Assembly: GCA_963070105.1 (NCBI GenBank)
Contig: OY718806.1
Location: 8,081,865 to 8,145,864 of the forward strand
DNA: 64,000 nucleotides
Reading direction: 5' to 3'
From: Litomosoides sigmodontis
Lineage: Eukaryota > Nematoda > Chromadorea > Rhabditida > Onchocercidae
Position 1 is the stretch's first letter. Every line of letters starts with the position of its first letter. The notes under the pieces were generated by a model that did not search any database, had not been told where the DNA came from, and saw only the letters and a list, made by a program, of their open reading frames with translations. The translations under genes were made by a program, and so were the position numbers. Shown here in pieces: positions 48,901-64,000 of this stretch.

Positions 48901-51358
48901 TTTTTCTAAAAAAAATCAGCCTTACTCAATTTTTCACGGATAATTTTTTTGATGGCGAGAAGCTGCAAACGCATGTTAACAGAGAAAAATGCACCTGAGG
49001 AACTAGATCTGGTCGCACACCAAATGAATCACCAAGCTTATACTCGATCCTTTCGCCATCCGGTAAAACAACTTCCACCTGACCGTTTACAATGACTGAC
49101 CACGCATCAATCCTTTCATTATGTTGCATAACAACCGTATTTGCTTCCGACACAACAGCAAACACCATTTTCAGGCAAAGTTGACGCTTTATACTCAGTG
49201 GGAGTGTCGCTAAAGCAGACATATGCTGCATGAAATCCTACAATAGATAAAATATTACTGTGGATAATATTAACTATTAGCTGCTGGAAAATTAAAAATT
49301 TCAAATCACCAGTATATTTCGTATCCCGGTCGGAAAATTTTATACGCAAAATTTGGACCACCTAAAGCCTGCATTTGTGGAAATTCCTTAATGCATATTA
49401 TACATGCAACTAGAAACCTAAATTAGCTACAAAATCTCACCAGCAGTGTACATATATCGTCAGCCGTTCTTTCAAAAGGCTCCTTTTCAAGACATTCACG
49501 AACACTATCTTTCAGTTCATGAAAGCTGTCATACGATGGACATGATTCGTCATCTTCGCTGTCAACTGCCGCTTCTGGAAGACCTAAAAATAACAGAACA
49601 TATAGCAGTTTAGGGCCATATAAGGGATGCAAACTTACTTTACGATGACATTACTGAACCGACTTTTCATTTGTGGTCAGATAATTAAGTATATGCAACA
49701 AACCATGTAAGTCATCTTCATTAGCGCTTGATGAAGCTGTACTTGGCAAATGTGTGTAAAGTTCACCACTGTTTGGACTTGAAACTGAATTAGATTTTCG
49801 TGCTTTGTGCTTCACCCTGAGACGAGCATCCGCATCCACACTCAGGCCATTCAAATATACCTTAAAAACTAATGCATAAAAAAGACAATCTCAATACTGT
49901 CTGCATCATATGCTGATAAGAATTTATGCTTTTTAAAGCAAGCTTACCTGGCTTTTGTATGTTGAGGCATAACCAGAACCAGTAACATTACTAATATATG
50001 TATCATCTCTCTCCCGACGGAAAGACCTGTGCTTTTTCCGTTCACACCTTGAAACTGGTGATTCATTAACACTGACAGACGATGCCTTTCCAGTCTTATA
50101 AAGACGACAAGATGGCGGAAGCGATGAATTAGAAGTTGCAAGGTCGGCACCTGAACGAATTGAAACCGTGACCGTTCCAGATGGTGATGGTGTGGGTGTA
50201 GCGTTTAATGCACATGCATTGCGTAAATGATCACTATTTCCCGTTGAACACATATGCCCCTTATTCACCTTTATGTGCTTCACATCTGGATAATCAATCT
50301 GAAAAGGCCAGTAGTTATATGGTTTTAACAATATTATGTGCAGCCGATCCAATTTAACATTAAGTATGAAGTGAATAGTAACCGTCCGACTAGCACTAAA
50401 GGAAAGTCGTCAGTAAAAGTTCTATCTTCAATAGAAACTAACTACAATCATTTCTGCGGGCTGCAAAACAATGCAATCATTTTTGCGTCGGTAATCCAAT
50501 CCATTCCGCTTGCCAAACCTACAAAACTTCTTTGTTGTCCTTAGTCAGCCAGGTGCAAATGTTTGAAAGGAATAATAATTCCTACATGGTAGCAGAATAA
50601 TTAGAATTCTGTTAAATTATCAAAAGACAAACAATTTGTGAGTTTTAATTCATGTCCCTTTCGTATTCACTTTGAACGGAATAAAAATGAAACTTGCTTA
50701 CCAGCCGCATGGTAAGTATATTTGCTCATCAATAAAAACACATCCGGAAAGCAGTATGTACCAACATGTAGCAACTTGGCCTTGTCTAAAATTTACATGT
50801 GCAAAAGCTAATATGAATTCCTTTGCTGTATATCCAAACCAGTCTATATATTACAAACCTAACATAAAATAGACCAAAAGAACGAATAACTTTTGATTTT
50901 GATTTTAAATAAAGAACAAGCAACACTAAATCATATTTCTCACCGGAAAAGGATAAAATTAGCTGGATGTTTTTCAAAACGCGCAGTACAACAGATTGCC
51001 CGGAGTGGCGTATCATTTAGATTATGAAAAACATCTAGGCGTCGCAAATTTGAATATATAATTTTTAAATCCTGAAAGAACGGTAAAAATATCAAATAAA
51101 GCGGTATATGCTACTCTTCAAGCATAAGAAAGATTCAAGTTCTGTAATTCTAAAATTTTTGCGGTAATGACAACAAACCTCAATGCACAGTAATTGTTAA
51201 TCCATAAAAGTCTTACCAACAATAGATGACACTTAAAATATTGAGGCATTTTCAACAGCAATTAGCAACTTCTATTAAAAGAAAGAAAAAACCTTGTCTG
51301 TCCTTGCGGATGGCTCTTTCGCGATAGCATCAATAAATGCCTCCCTGTAACACTCCAT
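42908..51358 (-). CDS. pxf-1: PDZ-GEF / RapGEF2-6-type Rap guanine-nucleotide exchange factor
   Basis: Exchange factor for Rap GTPases, membrane-associated through PDZ and RA domains. I rebuilt 24 exons with agreeing phases, from 51358-51293 to 43940-43656, about 1,370 aa. The first cNMP-binding-like domain covers 51071-50446 ([38 protein letters not shown]). A serine-rich linker follows (50298-49704). The block [15 protein letters not shown] is nearly the human RapGEF2 sequence. The second cNMP-like domain is 49237-48995 ([23 protein letters not shown]). RasGEF-N is 48563-48046 ([24 protein letters not shown]). PDZ is 47775-47208 (LGLKRGDQ-type [25 protein letters not shown]). RA is 46475-45993 ([33 protein letters not shown]). 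The CDC25 catalytic domain is 45842-44770 ([45 protein letters not shown]). The tail (44549-43656) has [14 protein letters not shown]. The last tiny exon 42942-42908 is tentative. Confidence 0.94.
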
Positions 51359-53221
51359 ACTACCACAATTCCCTTTCAACAAATTTATTCAACGTTCAAA
51401 GCCATGAAGAAGACCACCGTAATCAAATTTTCCATACTGGACTCTACGGGGCATTGCAACTTTTTTAATATATGTGGGAAGTGTCTAATGCACTTGCACT
51501 AAGATATCGGCCAAGAGAAATACACGTAAGTATCCCCGAGAAGTCAAGTTATCAGTTTGCATTAGTTTTCCGATGAAAGTGATGATAGTTAAGTTTTATT
51601 AGTTTTCTAAAGTATTTCGCAGAAGTCAAGTTTTCAAGTTATACGCTAAAGCATCTCCCAGAAGTTAAGACATCGGCATTCACGATGTCAGTGTGGCGCA
51701 AAGTTAATTATTAGTCAATGGGTTGCTGTTTGGTAGCGCAAAATACTTGTTGAATTTCAGTTTCTGTTAATCATTCCTCTTCTTGAGATTTAAGACCGAA
51801 TTTTGTCTTTCAGGTCGATATTTTCAGGCTTTAGAATTAAAATTTGCTCTCCTCAAAGATGCCACTTTAGTTAGCGCTTGCACAAATAACTTTGATAAGC
51901 GTTTTGAATGATGATCAATAAGGTATTGGATGATATTCAGTAGGTACGGTAGCGTTATTAAAAAATTTATTAGAATTATGAAATGAAATAAACCCAATGA
52001 ATGATTAACAGGAAGCTTTCATAAATGCTCTTTGTAACGACCATGCAAAGAGCTAAACTAATTAATACACAAACAATATCAGAATCGGAAATTGTAAGAG
52101 CAACGCAAAGTATTGCATTCAAATTCTCATTCAAATTTCTTTGCTGAATGAACACCAATTCATCATTGGTGGGCTCTGATTGTACGGTTAATTTCAATTA
52201 GACGAAATAATAAGTGGAAACGTTTAAAAACGAATTTTAACGAAATTACTGACATCATACTTCAAAATGCCAGTGTCATGCTGAAAAATAATTGCTTAAA
52301 ATTTTCAAAACAATCTTAGCAATGTGCAATGGTTTGTTGGTCAATAGTCTTTTAAAAACTAGAACGTCACAACGTACTTGCAATTAACGTTTAAGCAAAA
52401 CTTATGACGTCCGATTTTTTTTAAATCATAATCATTGATGGGTATGTATGTGTGTGTGTGTGTCGAATTAAAACTTGAAGAAATTTTATGAATTGAAGAA
52501 ATTTTAATTAAAGTGGAGATACCATGTATGTATAATAATGGAAGCATAAAACAATTTGTACAAAACATCCAATGTTCTAAATATCATCCGATCCAAACAA
52601 ATTTGTACATTTAAGTGGGATTTTACATTGTATTATAATTTTTCCACATTTGAATTTTGGAATTCTCTTTTACTTCAACAGTTTTTTACAAATGAAGTGC
52701 AGATCTTCACAGAAATCAAAACTGCTGCACTTGCAAGTAATTAGAATTGATGAAACATCTGCAAATCACTAGTTACAATTTAATTCAATAATATCCGGAA
52801 TTAATCTTAACAAAGTTGCAAAGCCGTTGACAGGTATAATCTCTACACAGTGGATTTTTGGTTTCCCGAAGAAAATGCAAGCATGCAAAAAACATTAGTG
52901 CACATCTGATGCTCTGAAACATTGCGATTCTGACTTGAAACACGCACGCCAAGTGTATCAGTAGGAAAGGAACACACAATATCAACCATTAAGTTATTTG
53001 TCAAATTATGGATTGTACAAGACATCAAGTGATAGTTAACTGTCTCGTCTAAATTAAAATTTTTTTTTGTTTGGATTTCACCTAGCTAGAGCACATTGTG
53101 GGATTGGTAGTTCTCCTGGGAGTTCAAGTTCAAGTACTGGAATGAAAACTCAGGCGATATGATCTTCAAAGATTTGATAAAATTCAGATACCATATGAGA
53201 TTAAGGAAAAAATAGCAGAAG
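51359..53221. other. Intergenic region upstream of the PXF-1 gene
   Basis: This holds the PXF-1 promoter and the 3' UTR of the QSOX gene. Around 51540-51700 there are several short, diverged copies of an AGAAGTCAAGTT/TATCAG-like element (51540, 51622, 51660). A short (TG)n lies near 52449-52463. No exon was found; open frames at 51976-52197, 52359-52568 and 52785-53028 have no support. Confidence 0.5.
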
Positions 53222-57957
<4,736 letters not shown>

Positions 57958-57975
57958 GCTTTTGCAAAATCCTGC
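57958..57975 (-). promoter_or_regulatory. Candidate trans-splice acceptor of the QSOX gene
   Basis: On the minus strand TTTCTTTGCAG is followed 13 bases later by the QSOX start codon. A nematode spliced leader or a non-coding first exon could join here. Inferred from sequence only. Confidence 0.45.
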
Positions 57976-58521
57976 AAAGAAAGAAAATTAAAAAAATGAA
58001 ATTGCTGCATTTTTTTTTGAATATTAAAGCAATTAAATGCTTCAGGGAGAGAATGATAGGACAAATGATATGATATGATAGGAGGATGAGGTGTGTGTGC
58101 GTGTGTGTGTGAATATGATGATGATGATGATGAAAATAGGGTCATCTCATCACCGTCCACCGGTGGTCGTAGTGGTAGGATGGACGGATATCAGCTGCAC
58201 AGCAAGGAAAATAATCTTCCGTAGTAAACAAAAGTTATTTTCTTCTTGGCATCATTCATCTCTCATTTCCATCAAGTAAATCATACATTACGTATTTACA
58301 CAGAAGTTGTCATCTCCTCGAACGAGCAATTCTTCCATTTCACCCTTCGCTTGGGGGAGGAAAAAAGAAGAAGCAGGGGAAGCGAAAGCAAGAAGAAAAA
58401 GCCTGGATGAAAAGCTGCAACGGTTCGTTCAGTGCTTCACCAGAAACAGTAGGTAATGAAGCAAGTGGGAAGCGAACCTATCAATAATATTTATAGTTAA
58501 AAAATTGGTGAAGTAATTTGC

Positions 58522-58542
58522 GGGGGGGGGGGGGGGGGGGGG
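58522..58542. repeat. Poly-G run of 21 bases
   Basis: Uninterrupted run of 21 G, with G-quadruplex potential, about 560 bases upstream of the QSOX start codon. The exact length of such runs is often unreliable in sequence data. Confidence 0.85.
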
Positions 58543-58635
58543 AAGATTTAGTAGGAATAAATAAAACAAATGAAGATATTATCCATCTATCAATGAAGAC
58601 AATCCATTTTCCCTGGTTTTTTTTCTTTGCTCACA

Positions 58636-58711
58636 CAGAGAGAGAGAGAGAGAGAGAGAGAAATTGTGCAATCTGTTTTAGAGAGGGAAAGAGAGAGAGA
58701 GAGAGAGAATG
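58636..58711. repeat. Two (AG)n blocks
   Basis: AG tracts at 58636-58661 and 58681-58709, separated by about 20 bases of unique sequence, upstream of QSOX and downstream of the poly-G run. Confidence 0.93.
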
Positions 58712-60176
58712 AAAGAAAGAAAAAATATTGTCCGATACGATTCAACAATCAGTTTTTAATAAATAATGAAACTTGAATTTACAGTATGCTGAAAAGCTAA
58801 AAATTATTATTAATTTCTTATTTCACATTGAATATGTGAGTTTCATTAAATATGATTAAATATGGGCTGATAGCTTAAATATTATACATAAAAATTAGAT
58901 AATGTGGAAAATTTATTGCTAAATTAAAAATGATTGATAATGTTCGACATTAGGTGCATTCGTAGATTTTGCATTTTCCAGCAAGATGTACTCCGTCATT
59001 AAATGATTGTTGATTTAAATATAAGGAAACAGCAAAAAAAACAAAGAAATTGAAACCATTGAAGCATTATTATTTTTGATGAAATTTACTCGTGAAAGTT
59101 TATCGGTCTGCGTTCAGCTTTCAACCTATGGAGAATAAAATTGCAAGAGAATTTAATTGAAATGATAAATGAAGAGGTAACCATTGATGGATGATGACAC
59201 ACAATGATGCTAGTGCTTCAGCTTTCTGAACAGAAATATCCCTATCTGATTGGAAAATGTAATGTTGATTAATGAAAATAGGAAAATAAGACAACAACAA
59301 ACTGGATTTCTCACTGCCAAAAGAAACGATAAGATACATTTCTAATCCAACACTAATCTTTACAATTTTAAATGAAGAAATTAAAAATTTATAATAATTT
59401 TTCAAAGGAAATTATTTCAATAAGCGAACAAAAAATACAATTGCAAATGCTACTACTAGTATTATTATTGTTATTCAAAAAATGTTTAATTAATGGATAA
59501 AGGAAATTTAGTTGCAGCGAAAATGTCGTTGAATATTTTCTGTTTATCAACATTAATGTTGTTAGGATGTATTGGACGCTCTTTTTTCTCTCTCTTTTTT
59601 TTTGTATGTTAAAGGTATCAGCTGTGAAAATAACCTTTGCTTAGTGCACGTCATGTGAGCTGCTGATGTTGGAAAACATCTAGTGTTTTCTAAAATACAT
59701 ACAATTTGTCAGTGAGACGAAGTTGCTTTTTTTTCTAAATTAAAGATCATCGATTAGGGTTGTATGTTGTGAATTAATTTCTTAAAACTTATCTTTTTCG
59801 ACTTTTTCCCCTCCTCCTCCCCCGCTTTGCCTTTTCTTTTTTTTTTTGTACTGAGCAAAATAAGACAAAAGCAGAATGCAGTGGCAAATTTAAAAACTAA
59901 TTGGCCAATTACTTATTATCATTTAACATCTACCGTATTGCAGGAAATGAAGGAAGGAAGGAAGTAAGCAGATCATACAGTGATAATTTATCGTTTTTGC
60001 TATCAACAAAATCATATTGAGGTAATTAATAAGCGCTAAATTGTAATTTTCTTTTTCAATAATGCGAAAATTCCTCGTGTAATTGTTGTAAAATTAGCCA
60101 CAATGTAAAATTAGTGAATTTTACATTTAATTTCCGATACATTACCTTCATTTAACAAACCATTAAGCTAATTAAT

Positions 60177-60218
60177 GGCATCAAACTGATCCTGTATGGC
60201 ATCAAACTGATCCTGTAT
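60177..60218. repeat. 21-bp perfect tandem duplication
   Basis: The unit starts GGCATCAAACTGATCCTG and occurs twice head to tail (60177-60197 and 60198-60218). It is in the gene-free region. Confidence 0.93.
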
Positions 60219-63200
60219 CTTAGGATTGATTAACATTGCACTGGTTGAGATCAGAAGTTCATGAAAATTAATTTCTTATCATGAAAGAGAATAGCACACA
60301 AGAGAGTGTTGCGTCCATTCACTCACAGCAATTCTTTATATTTCATGAAAATTTGAAAATTTCACATCATTTTAAATTATTTCACATATATTTTAAAATA
60401 TTCGTTTTTTCCATATATTTTGCAAGAAGTAGCAAAATCAAACTTCCATAATAAATAAATTTCTATTTGAAATTTTTGTTGCATTGAAATCGCTCGAATT
60501 CCTACAATATGATATTTCACAAGTGCAATCTCACCTCAGCAGGTTGATAATATTCATCGATTACTTTTCCCAAACTTCTTTCTACTGATTCAAATTACCA
60601 CTTACTAAATAACTCACTTTCACTTTCACGTCTGTTCAATCCTACCATTCCTATTGATATCTTTTACAATTACAAGATTTGGCCTGGACAAGTATCAACA
60701 CAATGTTGATGTAAATAAATTTACAAAAAAAAAAAAAAAAAGCAATGAATGTGAAAAAGCATGGAAGAATGAAAGGATGTACAAGAGGGATGTCATTGTT
60801 ACATCATTGATAATACCATGCAGAGATTTCGTTTGCCGGCTATAAACATCAATTAAAATGAAAATGGGCAGAAGACATCGGTGTCATCTTCCGCTGAGAT
60901 AAGATGCTCATAGCTGGTAGTGAAAATAAAACATTGGTTTCACTCACTACCTGTTTAAAGGAAAGTTTGCGTTTAATAAGAATGAAGTCGATCATATTTT
61001 TACAACACATAGTTTTGTAGCAAAGGAAGGTATACTTGATGAAGTCATTAGCGGAGAAGGAAAAACGAAGGTAGGAGGAAGAATGGAGATGACGACAGTT
61101 TACAACCAATGATTATAACTGTTTCATGCAGAACATTTCATCATTTCATTTCAGCTGTTTGAACACTCTACGCTTTTCGCACAATTGTCACTTTTGTTAG
61201 TCGCTCGATTTCTAAAGCGAATTTGCAGATTTCTTCGCCTCACATGCCGTGGAAAAATTCCAATCATTTATTTTGGCTCGTTGCAGTCATACTTCAGTAC
61301 TGATTGATTTAAAACTTTGAAAATTGTAAACTTTGCCTAAAAATTTCATCTGTTCAAATCAGTTTAAAACGAAAACTATGGCAAAATTTTAGCAATATTT
61401 CACAAAATGTAACAGTGATGTAGAGAATTCAGAGTGTCCCGCAAAATTTGAAGAGAGTTAAGTATATCAATAAAAAAAACTGAATAATTGTGTGAAATAA
61501 AATACTTCGCTTTTGCATTGTCTCAAACAATTTTAGTATAATAAACTTCATCGCTTCATTAATTCTCATCCAAAATTTCAAAAAATACAGGAGACATGCA
61601 ATAATCGATATATGGTGAAAGAAATACTGATAGTATCACATTGAAAACCTAAATTAATCTTAATTGAATCAATACAGCACTCAATTAACGGATCATTTTC
61701 ACACAGCAAATTTTGTCGTACATCATACGGAAGAACCGGTTTTTGGAAAGCTTAGCAACTGAAAAAGAAAGTTCGTCAATAAGTATGACATCACTCGATC
61801 ACTGATATGGTATATTTATATTAAACGTTAGATTTGTTGAGAAACACTAATTGCATAAAACGACATTATTCAAAATGAAAATGATAATATGAATATAGTA
61901 TAAAAATATTAAGGGAATTTCTTGTTTATTAAGGTATTTCAAAATTTCAATTTATAATAATTATCGCTTCGAGATAATTGCACCATTTTCTTTTCTGGAA
62001 ATGATCTTTGTAATTCTCATGAAATCACGATATTAATCGTTAAAATTTCGAAATTAAGGGAATTTTATCGTCTTTTTTTGCATTACAAACGATTGATTTC
62101 TTGAAAAAAACTTTTCGGGACGCAAGTAATTCATTGCCGCTGTTTCACGAATCAAACAATTCCTACAATATCCTATTTTTCTAACATTTCCAAATAGGCG
62201 ATTCGAAATGAGATAGCAGCAGTAGGATACAAAATTATTTTCCAGTAATGCGCAGATTATTAAGTTCTATATCAATTCTGATAATGAGTAGCCGCCACTG
62301 CTTCCCAGGTGTGCTGCAGTGTTTAGTGTGCGGAAGATTCGAGAATTACACAATGCACAACTCACTGCTGTAATATCCTTTCTGTATATCATTGCCTCCA
62401 ACAAAATGATGGTGCTACCTGAGATGAAATTAAAAGATTGAAAGCGCAAAGAAACCTGTCCAATTTTCTTTTTCATTTTTAAAGTGTATTTGAGAATACA
62501 AGACTCATATCTTTACAGCATCACTGTATCACCGAGAATTCCACTGATTATCGTGCAATCCTTTCTAAACTATTTATACCTTTCCCATTTCCTTATCGTG
62601 TTTTTGAGTATTCCCGGTCATTCAGTGGATTTTAAGAAGGTTCAATGTATTGACGAAGACCGCAAACAGCGCCACTTATTACTCGTCTACACCACAATCC
62701 GTCCAGTTGGATTGCAATAACAGCTTCAGTCACAGTTGAAGTCAACTATTTTTAGATCCACTTTATAGGATTATGCAAATACATGTTCACGTACACGTAT
62801 CTATACGCAAAACATCGAAAAGCCGTGGGCACTCGGAGATCACACGGCGATGAAGAGACAAACAGATCGCTCAATGCAGGAAATAACACCTCTATCACTG
62901 GAAAAGTAATTCTATTCAAACAAGCAAAAAAGCCGAGTTCGTAATGAAACATAAAAATTGAGCTAGCAAGCAATCGACTGAAATGTACTGCGATTGTTTG
63001 AAACGCCTGTATTGCTCCAGACACCATCACTGGTGACAAACATTAAAGTGCAGTCAGTTATACAACAAACTAAATTTTAACAAAACCTGATTTTTTATTG
63101 GATTGATAAATTGACGTTCTTGGATGAAAAATAATTCAAAAGGTTCTAACGATTGCGAAGTTTTGGACGAAGATGCTGTCACAATTGGTCAAACTGCGAA

Positions 63201-63824
63201 ATGGGAAGATGGCCTGTTGACAATAATTTTAACTCTCAACATAAAATAAAAAAAAAAACGCAAAATAACCGACTACGTCGGCTGATAATTTTAATTTCAG
63301 AAATGGCAAGTCAACATTTTCCTGAATATTGAAGTCAAATTTTGAGACCGGAAATTTCGAAATATATTAATTATTGAGATTTCCAGTATTGTCTCATTGC
63401 GCTCAAGAAACTGAAACTGGGTATACTGCACACGTCAGAACTGGCATTGATTTAAGCTGGTACATATTTCTTTTTTTTTGAAGTTGCCTTAACTTACCCT
63501 AGCTTGTGCAAATGACTGATAGGACATCAGAATCGTGGAAAGAAGCTTAAAAGGCGACTTCACTTCCAAGTTGATGAAGATGTAATTTCAGAGCCAGACA
63601 CCTTACCAATTTTAAGTTTAATTAAGTAACAATTGGTAACAAACGAGTAATTTTACTCTGCCACTTAGGTTTATGTGCATCGGCAAGCTTGGTTTTAGGA
63701 GTCCCACGAAGAATTTTTACTGAAGTGAAAAAAAAATTCCACTTTATTTCCTGCTCCACACAAAACTAAAAAGAAATTTTTGGGCCTTTGCGTACGGATT
63801 TAAGGTTTTGAGTTCACACTACGC

Positions 63825-63933
63825 ATGTGTGTGTGCGTGTGTGTGTGTCTGTGCGTGTCTGCTGGTTAAAGTAAACAACGATAAAAATTTAATGAGCACA
63901 AGTCCACTCTTTTACACACACACACACGCACAC
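63825..63933. repeat. Facing (GT)n and (CA)n tracts
   Basis: An interrupted (GT)n tract (63825-63860) is followed about 55 bases later by a (CA)n tract (63914-63932). The two are complementary and could pair in single-stranded DNA or RNA. Confidence 0.85.
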
Positions 63934-64000
63934 TGGAAAAAGTGTGAAAGCTTTACATGACACAACGATCAGATACCAGGTGAATTAAAATAAAACTACC

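Larger units (their letters stand above)
57976..64000. other. About 6 kb without a supportable gene
   Basis: This AT-rich stretch lies upstream of QSOX. It carries (ATG)n near 58118-58132, a poly-G run, two (AG)n blocks, an A-run at about 60725-60741, a 21-bp tandem duplication at 60177-60218 and GT/CA tracts near the end. A few open frames (60654-60845, 62267-62476, 62752-63039) lack domain signals and good splice context. Distal regulatory DNA or introns of a neighbouring gene are both possible. Confidence 0.5.

Noticed and set aside
62267..63039. Two minus-strand open frames with cysteines and hydrophobic patches
   Set aside because: I could not join them into a phase-consistent gene and saw no family motif; left as unannotated.

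Overview
The window is eukaryotic nuclear DNA. It is AT-rich and its genes are split into many short GT-AG exons with phases that agree. Protein content points to a nematode: a TRPV channel close to OSM-9, a STAT without the usual N-terminal domain, a PDZ-GEF of the PXF-1 type, a secreted CPG4-like protein, and likely trans-splice acceptors just upstream of several ATGs. Introns are longer than is usual in Caenorhabditis, which with the overall style suggests a parasitic clade III (spirurid/filarial-like) worm. The species cannot be named from sequence alone.

Layout: 1.3-8.8 kb (+) Caspr/neurexin-IV-like adhesion receptor; 9.9-15.9 kb (-) TRPV channel, OSM-9 type; 18.0-21.5 kb (-) RFWD3-like RING/coiled-coil/WD40 E3 ligase; 23.4-25.8 kb (-) secreted cysteine-rich CPG4-like protein; 27.5-29.1 kb (+) small four-pass membrane protein; 30.2-33.2 kb (-) divergent tetraspanin; 34.7-39.2 kb (-) STAT; 39.5-41.3 kb (+) RACK1; 41.8-42.6 kb (+) TSR2-like ribosome-biogenesis factor; 42.9-51.4 kb (-) PXF-1/RapGEF2-6-type Rap exchange factor; 53.2-58.0 kb (-) quiescin sulfhydryl oxidase (QSOX). 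From 58 to 64 kb I find no supportable gene, only low-complexity tracts and AT-rich sequence.

Almost every gene was rebuilt exon by exon; lengths and phases close for OSM-9 (about 920 aa), RFWD3-like (602), CPG4-like (403), STAT (732), RACK1 (325), TSR2 (168), PXF-1 (about 1,370) and QSOX (about 590). These are ordinary metazoan genes rather than one system. STAT and RACK1 are divergent with about 300 bp between start codons, and RACK1 and TSR2 are both ribosome-linked and adjacent on one strand. By my recollection of C. elegans, osm-9, sta-1, rack-1, pxf-1 and a QSOX gene are all on chromosome IV, so the window probably samples an old linkage group. I found no new defence, mobile or RNA system. 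The most unusual physical feature is a perfect 582-bp (ACT)194 array inside a QSOX intron.
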